This document shows, piece after piece, positions 1 to 8,130 of a DNA stretch of 62,288 nt (position 1 is the first letter of the stretch; every line of letters starts with the position of its first letter). The DNA is taken from IMG/VR virus record IMGVR_UViG_3300015371_000033, positions 1 through 62,288 of that record; one strand, given 5' to 3'. The translations under genes were made by a program, and so were the position numbers. The DNA is from a virus. A model generated the notes under the pieces. The model worked only from the letters and a program-made list of their open reading frames with translations, was not told the origin of the DNA and made no database searches.

Positions 1-80
1 CGCTCGAAGGCAGCGAGCTCATCCGCGCTCAGACCCAGGTCGACTTCAAGCTCCGGGTCGTACCACTGGTCGAGGTACAT
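1..80 (-). CDS. Partial hypothetical protein (N-terminus only)
   Basis: An ATG at 80 opens a frame beginning MYLDQWYDPELEVDLGL and running off the window edge. The start shares one base with the stop of the upstream gene (TGATG), the coupling used throughout this arm. Only 26 residues are visible; they are acidic and show no recognised domain. Confidence 0.6.
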   Translation of the reverse strand, partial: MYLDQWYDPELEVDLGLSADELAAFE

Positions 81-298
81 CAGCGCCGCCTCCGCCGCCT
101 GGAGCCGCGTGGAATGGCTTGGGACCGGCGCGGTACCGCCTGCACCGCTTCCATCGCCTTAGCAGCCCGCTCCTGGGCCTGCAGCAACGTCTGACGCCAA
201 GCCCACCAGCAGGCTAGGCACGTCTGCTGCCGCGCCCACCCATGGGGACACATGGTCCGGGGACGGGTCTCCTTGACGGCGTACTCGAGAACGGTCAT
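80..298 (-). CDS. Small Cys/His protein, unknown function
   Basis: A 72-residue protein starting MTVLEYAVKE. Its ATG overlaps the stop of the HTH gene by 4 nt (ATGA). Residues ~17-30 hold a C-x-H then C-x2-C arrangement that could bind zinc, followed by an Ala/Gln-rich helix. The C-terminus is six arginines. It may bind nucleic acid, but no family was recognised. Confidence 0.6.
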   Translation of the reverse strand: MTVLEYAVKETRPRTMCPHGWARQQTCLACWWAWRQTLLQAQERAAKAMEAVQAVPRRSQAIPRGSRRRRRR

Positions 299-639
299 GC
301 GAACATCCTCCAGTCGGTGAGGTCGTCCTTGTAGCGACGCCACGCCGCCGCGTAGACGCCAGCGGCGTTGTACCCGTCGAAGAATCCGAGCTTCTCAGCG
401 GCGTGCCTGAGGTGAGACTTCACGGTCTCGTGCGAGATCCCCATGAAAGTACCGACGCCTCGGTGGGAGAGACCCATACCAAGCAGCACGATCACCTCGA
501 GCTCCCTCCGGGTCAGCTGCTCATCGTCGCCTAGCTCGTAGGCCGAGAGATGCTGCCGACCCTGGGCCACGGGGTCGCCCCTACCGGAACGCTTGGATCC
601 CTGTTTGACCAGGGGCCAGTTCTTGTCGATCTCGCTCAA
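295..639 (-). CDS. LuxR-type helix-turn-helix protein
   Basis: About 114 residues. The C-terminal half (from LTRRELEVIVLLGMGLSHR through ISHETVKSHLRHAAEKLG) matches the GerE/LuxR DNA-binding domain: 'LT-R-E-EV', a turn, then 'ETVK-H' in the recognition helix. No sensory domain is present, so it resembles the stand-alone HTH regulators of actinobacterial phages. The likely start is a TTG at 639 that overlaps the upstream stop. It probably regulates phage transcription, but its target is not evident. Confidence 0.75.
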   Translation of the reverse strand: MSEIDKNWPLVKQGSKRSGRGDPVAQGRQHLSAYELGDDEQLTRRELEVIVLLGMGLSHRGVGTFMGISHETVKSHLRHAAEKLGFFDGYNAAGVYAAAWRRYKDDLTDWRMFA

Positions 640-836
640 GCCGGGAAGAGCTGCAGCTGGAGGTGAACGTCGGCCTCGGTGTAGAAGTGACCGTTGCCGC
701 AGAGGAAAGAACGGTGCGGGAGATCCTGCCTGTTCTCGCCGGACTCCCACATGCCTGCGGCCGGAAGCCCGTCCTTCGGGCAGTGGAGGTGAGGGTTCGG
801 GTCGCCCTCGTAGTTTGTGACCGTGATCTCGTTCAC
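636..836 (-). CDS. Small zinc-ribbon-like protein, unknown
   Basis: 66 residues from a GTG at 836 that overlaps the GroES-like stop by 4 nt (GTGA). The sequence has HLHCPKDG and FLCGNGHFY segments, so Cys and His occur in two clusters that could bind a metal. No recognised family. Confidence 0.6.
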   Translation of the reverse strand: MNEITVTNYEGDPNPHLHCPKDGLPAAGMWESGENRQDLPHRSFLCGNGHFYTEADVHLQLQLFPA

Positions 837-1099
837 GACTCCTCCTCGTAGGCGTAAATGTCGTGGGACTCGACGACGAGATGATCGCCGATCTTGTAGC
901 TGCGACGGTAGTAGACGACCGTCCCCTTCTTGATGCCGCACGTGCTGTCGATTGTGTCAGGCACCTCGACCACGATGCCCCGGTCGAAGTCACTCATCTC
1001 GCTGGACGGAAGGATGATGCCGGAGCGCATCTGCTCCTCGTCGACCGGTGACGGGACCACGATGCAGCGACCCTCGGTTGGCTTCAGCGTCGTCATCAT
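833..1099 (-). CDS. GroES-like co-chaperonin
   Basis: 88 residues starting MMTTLKPTEGRCIVV. The order of elements follows GroES/Cpn10: an N-terminal 'L-P-x-R-x-V' strand, a mobile-loop-like stretch (MRSGIILPSS), a 'RG-V-V' strand, then '-GD-' and a C-terminal strand (SHDIYAYEEES, like the bacterial ILA-V end). T4 gp31 is the known phage precedent for a GroES substitute that adapts host GroEL to capsid folding. No groEL is visible here, so use of host GroEL is inferred. It overlaps thyX by 4 nt. Confidence 0.7.
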   Translation of the reverse strand: MMTTLKPTEGRCIVVPSPVDEEQMRSGIILPSSEMSDFDRGIVVEVPDTIDSTCGIKKGTVVYYRRSYKIGDHLVVESHDIYAYEEES

Positions 1100-2040
1100 G
1101 TACGCCTCGCCGCCGCCGGGTTCGCCATCCACTCAGCTGGGTTGATGCCCGGGATGTCGCCGTGCTGGGTGTCCCACTCAGTCGACGGAACGCCTGCCGC
1201 GCCGAGCGCCTTGACCCGGCCACGGATGGAGCAGTCGCGGTCGAAGATGGCCTCGAACTCGCACTTGCCGGTCTTGTAGCAGATCGGCGAGAACGTCTCG
1301 GGCGAAGGCTTCCCTAGCAGCTCCCACTGCCAGCTCCCGTCGCAGGGGTGAATGCCGAGGGACTCGTGCGGGTGCCAGTAGGTGCTCGCGTGCCTCCTGA
1401 TCGACCCCATCAACGACCAGAAGACCTGACGCCACTCGAACTGCGCCTGGGTGCACAGCCGATTGCCGGCGTGCTCGAGAAGGGCGCGGAGGTTGGTGCA
1501 GTAGTTGAGACGAGTGACGGTGGCGTGCGGTAGCAAGCCCCGGGCGTCCTCGGCAGGGACGCCGCTGTTCACGAGCGCCTCGTACGCCTTCTCGATCCGG
1601 CACACCGTCTCATGCCAGATGTCCTCGGCCTGCTCATCGCCGACGACGCTGGGCGGATACGGCGTCTCGGACGCGAGACCCTCCTTGACGGCGAAGCGCA
1701 GGCTCTCCTGCGCGAAGACGGCTGTGCGCTGGCGCACCATCTGGTGTGTGAACGAGCGACTGACCGCCTCGATGAAGAAGTGAAACACCACGAACTCGTG
1801 CGGTGCCCGGAGGTGGCTCTTGAAGGACTCCTCGAAATACAACTGACGTTCCTCGTCAGTGATCTCAGCGAGATCGTAGGTGGGGATGCCCTTGTACATG
1901 CGACAAGCTGCCGCGATGGCCCCCAATGGATCCGGTGTGGCCCAGAGAAGATGCACCTGGGGCTTGACCAGCCCACCCTCGCGCTTGATCGGCGCGGAGA
2001 TGTACTGCTGCTGGTCGCCCCACCTTACGATCTCACTCAT
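1096..2040 (-). CDS. thyX: FAD-dependent thymidylate synthase ThyX
   Basis: 314 residues. ThyX methylates dUMP to dTMP using methylene-THF, with FAD and NADPH as reductant. The signature region is visible at ~102-114 (RQRTAVFAQESLR, fitting the RHR-x7-8-S-x-R class motif with Gln replacing the central His). It is preceded by a HEFVVFHFFIEAVSRSFTHQ helix and followed by a C-terminal arginine-rich region. It is somewhat longer than typical ThyX (~220-250). It starts after a TAAGATGAG junction and feeds the downstream GroES-like gene by ATGA overlap. With the deoxyribosyltransferase and HD genes it forms a dNTP-supply set. Confidence 0.92.
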   Translation of the reverse strand: MSEIVRWGDQQQYISAPIKREGGLVKPQVHLLWATPDPLGAIAAACRMYKGIPTYDLAEITDEERQLYFEESFKSHLRAPHEFVVFHFFIEAVSRSFTHQMVRQRTAVFAQESLRFAVKEGLASETPYPPSVVGDEQAEDIWHETVCRIEKAYEALVNSGVPAEDARGLLPHATVTRLNYCTNLRALLEHAGNRLCTQAQFEWRQVFWSLMGSIRRHASTYWHPHESLGIHPCDGSWQWELLGKPSPETFSPICYKTGKCEFEAIFDRDCSIRGRVKALGAAGVPSTEWDTQHGDIPGINPAEWMANPAAARRT

Positions 2041-2064
2041 CTTACGCTCCCTTGGTGGTATTCG

Positions 2065-2568
2065 TCAGTACGGGCAGAGCTGACCGAATCGGCGTTCCCA
2101 CGCCGGGTCGAACTGCAGCCCGCATCTGTAGTAGCCTGGACTGTCGTACCAGTTGCCCCCGTTCTCGCAGGCAACCGTGTCGCTCCATGAGTACCCTCCC
2201 CCGTCGAAGGGGTCGGGACAGTTCGGCCACGGATCGCCAGCTGACTCTGAGCCGAGAATGTTCGCGGCGTAGAGCTGGCGTGCAATCCAGTGATCGACAG
2301 GAGGCCTCATGGCCTCCCTGGTCTCGCGTAGCTCCCTGGAGACCCATCGCACTTGCGCCCGGTGCCACCGGCAGACTGGCCGGTTCACCTTGAGACGTGC
2401 GCAAGTACGCACGACGCCTCGGGCATGAGCGAGCGCCTTGACTTGCAGACGCTCCTTCTGCTTCAACGTCATGTTGCTCGTCGACCCGTGGTGGAGTGCG
2501 TGGGCACTCGCCGACGGGGCGAAGGTAGCTGCGGCCAGGATGGCCACGATGAGGAAGCCTCTCCTCAT
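2065..2568 (-). CDS. Secreted Rpf-like / transglycosylase-like muralytic protein
   Basis: 167 residues from an ATG with a strong AAGGAGGGGA ribosome site. The N-terminus MRRGFLIVAILAAATFAPSASA is a Sec signal peptide with an Ala-x-Ala cleavage site near residue 22. The last ~60 residues match the resuscitation-promoting-factor lysozyme fold: 'VACENGGNW', then 'GLQF', with Glu of CENGG as the likely catalytic acid. Cysteines in this region could form disulfides after export. It sits among replication genes, not by the endolysin, so an early role such as wall remodelling or superinfection exclusion is possible. Confidence 0.75.
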   Translation of the reverse strand: MRRGFLIVAILAAATFAPSASAHALHHGSTSNMTLKQKERLQVKALAHARGVVRTCARLKVNRPVCRWHRAQVRWVSRELRETREAMRPPVDHWIARQLYAANILGSESAGDPWPNCPDPFDGGGYSWSDTVACENGGNWYDSPGYYRCGLQFDPAWERRFGQLCPY

Positions 2569-2735
2569 TCCCCTCCTTGGGTTGCTGACAAGACACGACG
2601 ACCGCCCTGTGACCCTGTGCCGTCGTAACGCACGCCTCCATAGGGTTCCTGCGTGCACCCACCTGATGGCTACCGGACCCGAAGGTCTCACCCCTCTCTG
2701 AAGGTCCCCTTGGCCCAACCACCCTCGCCATCGCG
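2569..2735 (-). other. 167-nt intergenic leader without a gene
   Basis: No coding frame with a ribosome site was found. The minus strand has small inverted repeats (GGACC..GGTCC near 2685-2700 and GCACGC..GCGTGC near 2630-2660), so a structured 5' leader for the Rpf-like gene is possible. The function is unknown. Confidence 0.35.
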
Positions 2736-2894
2736 CTACCTCGGATCCCCGGGACGGGTGTGATCGTCTGGTAGCTTGTCACCCCGCTGCTCGGTCTGAG
2801 CCTCGGGATCCTTCGGATCGAGCGACTTGTCGCGAAGCTCGTGCTCGATCAGTTCTTCGTTGCGCCACGGTTCGGTTCTGATCTCACGCGGCAT
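2736..2894 (-). CDS. Small acidic hypothetical protein
   Basis: 52 residues (MPREIRTEPWRNEELIEHEL...) preceded by GGAGGAGTC-ATG, a near-perfect Shine-Dalgarno. Rich in Glu/Asp/Arg/Pro, with no cysteines, membrane segment or recognised family. It lies just downstream of dnaE with a 9-nt gap. Confidence 0.6.
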   Translation of the reverse strand: MPREIRTEPWRNEELIEHELRDKSLDPKDPEAQTEQRGDKLPDDHTRPGDPR

Positions 2895-2903
2895 GACTCC
2901 TCC

Positions 2904-5900
2904 TTACAGCTCCGGGTCGATGATCCAGATCTCGCCGATCTTGATCTGGCGCGTCGGCATCCAGTGAGGCTTGACCCCGCGTACTAGAAGCAGGTCGTGA
3001 CCTATGCGGTACGACCATAGCTGATCTCGCAGCTGGGGGTACTTCCAGCGGTCGCATAGCAGGCCGATCTGGTCGGACTCATCGTCGCCGACCATCACCA
3101 GCCACTCGCTGAGGTGTGGATCCTTCACCGGCTTGCCATCGATCTTCGGGTTCTTCGGGTCGCTGAGGTCGAGCTCCTTGCCCTTGGCCTGGTTGAACTC
3201 GAACAGGTCACGGAGGTTGCGCGTCCTGATTGCCCCGAGCCAGACCACCTCGATGTCGTCGCCCCGCTCGTATGGCAGGTCAGACGACACGTGGGTGGGC
3301 ACCGGCACCATGTCCTTGAGATCTCCCTTGGTGATCTGCCGCTTCACCTCGGCGATAGAGCGGTCGAGCCAGAGCGCACCGAACGGGTCATCGCTCTCAC
3401 CGAACTCCACCATCTTCTCGACCGTCTTCGGCCCGATGCCCTTGACGTTGATCAGGTCGCCCCAGGTCTCGAGCTTGCCGCCGTTGTCCAGATACTCGAC
3501 GACGTTGTTCGCGGTCACATCACCGACACCTGGAACCTGTGACCAGCCCGCTATGACCCCACCGGAGGGATCGCGCTGCCATGTACGGCCGCTCAGCGCC
3601 GGTGATGGGGGCTTGATGTCAATGCTCTCACGAGGCCCGTGGCCGCGCACTGCGTCACGAATCAGATCCTGATGCTTCTTGTCGGCCATGTACGTCAGAG
3701 CCTTCTCGTAGAACAGCTCCGGGTGGTACTGCTTCATGTACTGCGTCCAGTAGCCGATGATTCCGTACGACCTCGAGTGCGCCGCGTTGAATGCGTAGGC
3801 TCCTGCCGTGATGCAGTCGCCCCAGATATCGCGAGCTACGTCTTCGTCCATTGCCGGCCAGTCGGAACGCTTGTGCAGGGTAGCAGCCCCGGCCAGAAAC
3901 TCATCGCGCTTGCGGTTGAACGCCTGCTCACCGGTCTTCTTCGACATGATGCGCCTGATCTCGGCAGCGTGGGTCCAGCCGAAGTCACCGATGTCAACCA
4001 CGATGCGCAGGATCTGCTCCTGGTAGACGATCTGGTAGTACGTCGACTCGGTGATGGCGTCGAGCGCCTCGTGCACCGTCTCGTGCTCGGCAGCTCCGCG
4101 TTTGATGTCGATGTACATGTTGGCTGCGCCGTTGTGGAGCGGACCCGGGCGGGCCAGCGCGGTCACGTCACAGATGTGATCGAATGTGTCCGGAGCCAGC
4201 GCCCCGCAGACGTAGCGGCAGGCCCGGCCGTCGAACTGGAAGATGCCAACCACGTCGTTGCGCCGGAATGCGTCGATGACGTACTCATCGTCGAACGGCA
4301 GGTTGTACAGGTCGTCCAGGCTCCAGCCAAGCTCCTGGCGGCAGGCGTTGATGAAGGACATATTCTTCAGCCCGAGCAGGTCCAGCTTCAGCAGGTTCTT
4401 CTTCTCGCAGTCGTACTTGTCGATGCTGATGACCTTGCGGATCTCGCCCTTCACTTCACGCTCGTAGACGGCACACGTATCCGTCACCGGCCCGGCACTG
4501 ATCACGATGCCACCGGCGTGGATGCCCATTCCCTTGACGTTGCCCTCCAGCTCCATCGCAAGCACCAAGTCGGGGTGCTTCTCGAACACCTCACGGGCGG
4601 CGTCGAACTGCTCGACGGTGTCCTCGATCGTGGCCGAAGCACGGAGGTCACCGGAGCTGCGCTCGATCAGCACGTCCTTGACGCGCTCGACCTCCCACTG
4701 CGGGATGCGATAGGCGCGGGCCACGTCGTCTAGCGCCAGCTTGTTCTTGTAGGTCGAGAAGGTGGCGATGTTGTTCACACACTCCCGGCCATACTTGCTG
4801 ACGAGATAGTTGGTGATGGCGTCGCGGTACTCCGAGTCGAAGTCGAGGTCAATGTCAGGGAGGTCAGCCCGACTCTCGTCAATGAACCGCTCGAACACCA
4901 GGTTCGAGTAGAGCATCGGGTTGACCTCGGTGATGCGGAGCAGCCAGCAGGCGAGCGACGCTGCCGCCGAACCGCGAGCCGGACCAACCAGGATCTCGTT
5001 GTCCTTCGCGAACCGAACCACGTCGGCGGTGATCAGGAAGTAGTCGACAAAGTCCTTGCTCTCGATCACATCGACCTCGTGCTTCAGGCGCTCCTTGTAG
5101 GCGCGGCGCTCGGCCGCAGGGAGCTTGTCACAGCCGCGAGAGTGCCAGCCCTGCCTCAGCCACTCACGCCATAGTTCCTTCGCCGTCTGACCCCGCCTGA
5201 CGGGGTACCGGAGCATCGGTAGTGAGGGGATGCTGACGTTGCAACGGTCAGAGATCTCCTCGGTTGCCAGCACGGCGTCGATCGCCTGCTTCTTGGTTAG
5301 CCCGGTGGCGACCAGCTTGCGTACGACCATCGAGTCGGTCCAGGGCGGGCACAGCTCGACATCGTAGCCCCAGCTCTGCATCTGATCCTCTACCGACTGC
5401 CGCGATCCTCCGCGGATGGTGTGGAGGACCGCCTGGATCTCAGACTCCTCAGGCACCGTGTAGTGACAGTCGAAGCTCGCGACCATAGGGATGCCGAGCT
5501 CGGTGCTGATTCGCGCGATCGCCTGGTTGATTTGTCGCGTCGATTCAAGCTGAGGGAAAGCCTGTACTTCCATGTAGTAACTGTCACCGAATGTGTCACG
5601 GAACCGTCGAGCAACCTCTCGGCCCTTTCGGTAACTTGCATCCTCCGGCGCGATGTGTTTACCGCCCACAAGCGAAGTCGCGAGGAGGGAACTGTTACAT
5701 CCCGAAAGAACAATGAGACCCCGGCGATGTGCCGCGACCATCCGCCCACTCGCCGTTGGCTCGTAGTAGAAACCTTCACTGTACGTCCTCCCTACTAGCT
5801 CGAGGAGGTTGGTGTACCCCTCCTGGCTCTCGGCGAGGATCGTGAGGTGGTTCTTCTTCTGCGTGGCACCCTCGCCTACCGCCCCGCAGTAGAGCTCGAC

Positions 5901-6308
5901 ACCGAAGATCGGCTTGACCCCGGCCTTACGAGCTTCCTCTTCCAGCTTGACGTGCGAGCTGACGTTGCCGTGCTCGGTCAACGCCAGCGAGGGCATCCCG
6001 ATCTCCGCCGCCCGCCGGACGTGCGCCTCGGGCAGTGCGTAGCCGTCGAGGTAACTGTACGTCGAGTGATGGTGGAGCGAGCGGAAGCGCATCTCACGGG
6101 TGCGCTGGTGCACCCGCTTCTTCCGCTTGAAGCGGCGAACGAGGACCGGCTGCTTGTGGTGGTCAGGTTCGTCCAGCCGGACGCGACTGACGCCTTTCTC
6201 GAGCCGGTCCCCGTGACCGCTACCCTGGCGCTCTTCTTCCAGGCGCTCGCTCGGGGTGCCGGTCATCCACTCCCCGTGCCCTGAGCTGACGCTGCGGCGC
6301 TTACCCAT
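2904..6308 (-). CDS. dnaE: DNA polymerase III alpha subunit (C-family, DnaE-type)
   Basis: 1134 residues. After a ~75-residue basic, low-complexity N-terminal extension comes a PHP domain (FRSLHHHSTYSYLDG, then LTEHGN and FGVELY). The palm follows, with a GPARGSAAAS loop and the PDIDLDFD catalytic aspartates near residue 484. Fingers elements include ARPGPLHNGAANMY and the AAHSRSYGIIGYWTQYMK helix. A helix-hairpin-helix (NVKGIGPKTVEKM, ~956) and a C-terminal OB-like region complete it. This is the phage's own replicative polymerase. No separate proofreading exonuclease or sliding clamp is obvious, so the PHP domain may proofread or host factors may be used. Its ATG overlaps the upstream stop by 8 nt. 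Confidence 0.95.
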   Translation of the reverse strand: MGKRRSVSSGHGEWMTGTPSERLEEERQGSGHGDRLEKGVSRVRLDEPDHHKQPVLVRRFKRKKRVHQRTREMRFRSLHHHSTYSYLDGYALPEAHVRRAAEIGMPSLALTEHGNVSSHVKLEEEARKAGVKPIFGVELYCGAVGEGATQKKNHLTILAESQEGYTNLLELVGRTYSEGFYYEPTASGRMVAAHRRGLIVLSGCNSSLLATSLVGGKHIAPEDASYRKGREVARRFRDTFGDSYYMEVQAFPQLESTRQINQAIARISTELGIPMVASFDCHYTVPEESEIQAVLHTIRGGSRQSVEDQMQSWGYDVELCPPWTDSMVVRKLVATGLTKKQAIDAVLATEEISDRCNVSIPSLPMLRYPVRRGQTAKELWREWLRQGWHSRGCDKLPAAERRAYKERLKHEVDVIESKDFVDYFLITADVVRFAKDNEILVGPARGSAAASLACWLLRITEVNPMLYSNLVFERFIDESRADLPDIDLDFDSEYRDAITNYLVSKYGRECVNNIATFSTYKNKLALDDVARAYRIPQWEVERVKDVLIERSSGDLRASATIEDTVEQFDAAREVFEKHPDLVLAMELEGNVKGMGIHAGGIVISAGPVTDTCAVYEREVKGEIRKVISIDKYDCEKKNLLKLDLLGLKNMSFINACRQELGWSLDDLYNLPFDDEYVIDAFRRNDVVGIFQFDGRACRYVCGALAPDTFDHICDVTALARPGPLHNGAANMYIDIKRGAAEHETVHEALDAITESTYYQIVYQEQILRIVVDIGDFGWTHAAEIRRIMSKKTGEQAFNRKRDEFLAGAATLHKRSDWPAMDEDVARDIWGDCITAGAYAFNAAHSRSYGIIGYWTQYMKQYHPELFYEKALTYMADKKHQDLIRDAVRGHGPRESIDIKPPSPALSGRTWQRDPSGGVIAGWSQVPGVGDVTANNVVEYLDNGGKLETWGDLINVKGIGPKTVEKMVEFGESDDPFGALWLDRSIAEVKRQITKGDLKDMVPVPTHVSSDLPYERGDDIEVVWLGAIRTRNLRDLFEFNQAKGKELDLSDPKNPKIDGKPVKDPHLSEWLVMVGDDESDQIGLLCDRWKYPQLRDQLWSYRIGHDLLLVRGVKPHWMPTRQIKIGEIWIIDPEL

Positions 6309-6525
6309 AGTCCACCATCGCCCAGGTGCCGTCGGTCTGCATCAGCACCACGTCGACCCCGTCAAAGAGGACCGAGACGAATAGACGATCAACCGGGTCA
6401 GCGGTCCACCAGCGATCGACGACACGCCAGACATCACGCTCCGTGACAGGGAAGCGGTTGACTAGGATGATCTCACCGCTACTGTCCTGTTCGACGTGAA
6501 CCGGGATGGGCTCGACCCTGGTCAC
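6301..6525 (-). CDS. Hypothetical protein
   Basis: 74 residues from a GTG overlapping the upstream gene by 4 nt. It has alternating hydrophobic strands (EIILVNRFPV, RLFVSVLFDGVDVVLMQTDG) suggesting a small beta fold. No recognised family. It is translationally coupled to dnaE downstream. Confidence 0.65.
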   Translation of the reverse strand: MTRVEPIPVHVEQDSSGEIILVNRFPVTERDVWRVVDRWWTADPVDRLFVSVLFDGVDVVLMQTDGTWAMVDYG

Positions 6526-6908
6526 CCGATGTCGTCCTGCTCATGCGCGAGCACCGCGTAGGAGTCGCAGTCGAGGTGGCGGCAGCCCGGAGCGCGGCAG
6601 CCCCGCTCTTCCCCACGCGCCGCGAGCAGGTTGCGCATGTAGAAGACTGAGTAGTTGACGAGGTCTTGCGGGTCATCGATCGCCTCGACCTGCTGGGCAA
6701 GGCTGAGGTGAGTCGAAGCCCAGATGACGCGGGCTGACTTGGAGCGGATGTGGTGAATCGAGTCCTCGATACCACCCTGCTTCCAGAGGTCTTGGTACCG
6801 TTCGTTCCGTTCCCGGAAGAGCTCGAAGCACCGGATCAGCTCCGAGAGCTGCTCCGCGTCGGTGGCGCTGAGATCCTTGTACTCGACGGTGATGTCTACC
6901 CCGCTCAC
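6522..6908 (-). CDS. Hypothetical protein with C-terminal Cys/His cluster
   Basis: 128 residues from a GTG. It is helical through residue ~100, then RGCRAPGCRHLDCDSYA gives a Cys/His group compatible with metal binding. The neighbours are nucleotide-metabolism and polymerase genes in a continuous overlapping operon. The function is not recognised. Confidence 0.65.
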   Translation of the reverse strand: MSGVDITVEYKDLSATDAEQLSELIRCFELFRERNERYQDLWKQGGIEDSIHHIRSKSARVIWASTHLSLAQQVEAIDDPQDLVNYSVFYMRNLLAARGEERGCRAPGCRHLDCDSYAVLAHEQDDIG

Positions 6909-7588
6909 GCAGCACCATCTCCCTCGAAGACGTGCTCGGCGACCGGCTCCCGAGCACCGTGCGGCTGCATCGGGAACATCTTCGCGGCCGGCAATGACTC
7001 CTCACGGAGCATGTCGGTCCACCGCTTGGTCGGGAACATCTGGTCGATGTACGGGGCGAAGAGCTCGTCGTCGTGGAACACGTGGAACCACGTCTCGTAC
7101 ATCTCCTTGAGCACCGGCCGGATGGCCCGGTTGCCTGAGCGGTCCTCCTCGCGGCAGTAGAACGCAACCGCCGCCATGTCAGCGAAGGCAACGATGCGTC
7201 CTTCGACGTCGTCCTCTTTGGCCGTCAGCCAGTTGCCCTCGACTGAGTTGCCGATTTGACCGAGGTTGGAACACAGCCCCTCCATGTTCTGCTCGTCAGC
7301 GGCCTTCATCTCACGAGCAATGTCCGGGTTGCTGTGCTTGTACGAGCGGATCACGTCCCCGCTCAGGCATTCGCTCAGGTCATGTACCAGCGCCCGCTTC
7401 AGCAGCAACTCGAAGTTGACTGAGATCCCCCGCCTGGTGTCGAGATCCTGCCCGACCAGGTAGGCGATGAACGCGACCCACCAGGAGTGCTCCGCCACAT
7501 TCTCGCGCCGGTTGGCCGGGAACGAGGAGTAGCGGTTGACGTAGCTCATCCGAGCGATCGGACCTGTGAGTGTGCTGAAGAGGTTCAT
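6905..7588 (-). CDS. HD-domain phosphohydrolase (YfbR-like 5'-deoxynucleotidase)
   Basis: 227 residues. HD residues are visible as R-x-ENVAEHSWW (His), then LVHDLSECLSGD (the HD pair) and a later ADMAAVAFY aspartate, matching the YfbR/YGK1 order. Such enzymes remove phosphate from dNMPs. Between a deoxyribosyltransferase and ThyX, it would tune deoxynucleotide pools or degrade a specific dNMP. Its start shares one base with the upstream stop (TGATG). Confidence 0.85.
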   Translation of the reverse strand: MNLFSTLTGPIARMSYVNRYSSFPANRRENVAEHSWWVAFIAYLVGQDLDTRRGISVNFELLLKRALVHDLSECLSGDVIRSYKHSNPDIAREMKAADEQNMEGLCSNLGQIGNSVEGNWLTAKEDDVEGRIVAFADMAAVAFYCREEDRSGNRAIRPVLKEMYETWFHVFHDDELFAPYIDQMFPTKRWTDMLREESLPAAKMFPMQPHGAREPVAEHVFEGDGAA

Positions 7589-8130
7589 CAGACGATCGGC
7601 TCCTTCTCGTGCTCGATGAGTTGGTCCGGGTGGTAGTTCTGAACGGCGATGCGGGTGTCGCCCTGAGCCAGATGGACCAGGATCTGGTCGAGGTCGACCC
7701 AGCCCTTCACGACAGCGTCGACGGTACCGGCGAGCATCAGGTTCATGTCCTGCCGGGTGTCGGTGCTGTCGATGTAGGCGCAGACGAACGGAGCCGACTC
7801 GCCGTTGCGACCCCACGCTGCCGGAGCCGTGGAGAGCGCCGCCGCGTAGCCCATCTCCCAGATCACACCCGGATCCACGAAGCCCGCGTCGTAGCCGCCG
7901 ACCCAGGCCACGACGAAGTCGCAGTCCAGGTTCTCGATGTTGCCGCGCAGCACCTGAGCCCGCTCCTGCGGCGAGCAGTCGCGCGGTGCCCGGCCGTCCC
8001 AGATCGCCTGACTGGCGTGGTACGGGCTGAAGACCTCCACGCCGTGGCTCTCGATCAGGTTCTTGATCCGACCGACGATCTCCTGCTGGTGCGGCGTGAA
8101 GATCGGTGCCGCGAGGTAAGCCTTCTTCAT
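7588..8130 (-). CDS. Nucleoside 2-deoxyribosyltransferase-like protein
   Basis: 180 residues. MKKAYLAAPIF at the N-terminus and DPGVIWEMGYAAAL (the D-x-G-x-x-x-E-x-G-x-A active-site helix, with Glu as likely nucleophile) match the Nuc_deoxyrib_tr family. A distal NLML supplies the conserved Asn. It would exchange bases on 2'-deoxyribose or hydrolyse deoxynucleotides. Its position between the HD gene and a flavin-type oxidoreductase suggests base or nucleotide salvage, possibly linked to modified DNA bases (inference). Confidence 0.88.
   Translation of the reverse strand: MKKAYLAAPIFTPHQQEIVGRIKNLIESHGVEVFSPYHASQAIWDGRAPRDCSPQERAQVLRGNIENLDCDFVVAWVGGYDAGFVDPGVIWEMGYAAALSTAPAAWGRNGESAPFVCAYIDSTDTRQDMNLMLAGTVDAVVKGWVDLDQILVHLAQGDTRIAVQNYHPDQLIEHEKEPIV

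Noticed and set aside
2041-2064. CTGACGA sequence between thyX and the Rpf-like gene
   Set aside because: The CTGACGA box occurs by chance near 2065, but no GAAA box or paired stems follow.
3639-4733. 364-codon plus-strand ORF opposite dnaE
   Set aside because: Antisense shadow of a clear polymerase gene, Val/Leu/Arg-biased, no ribosome site.
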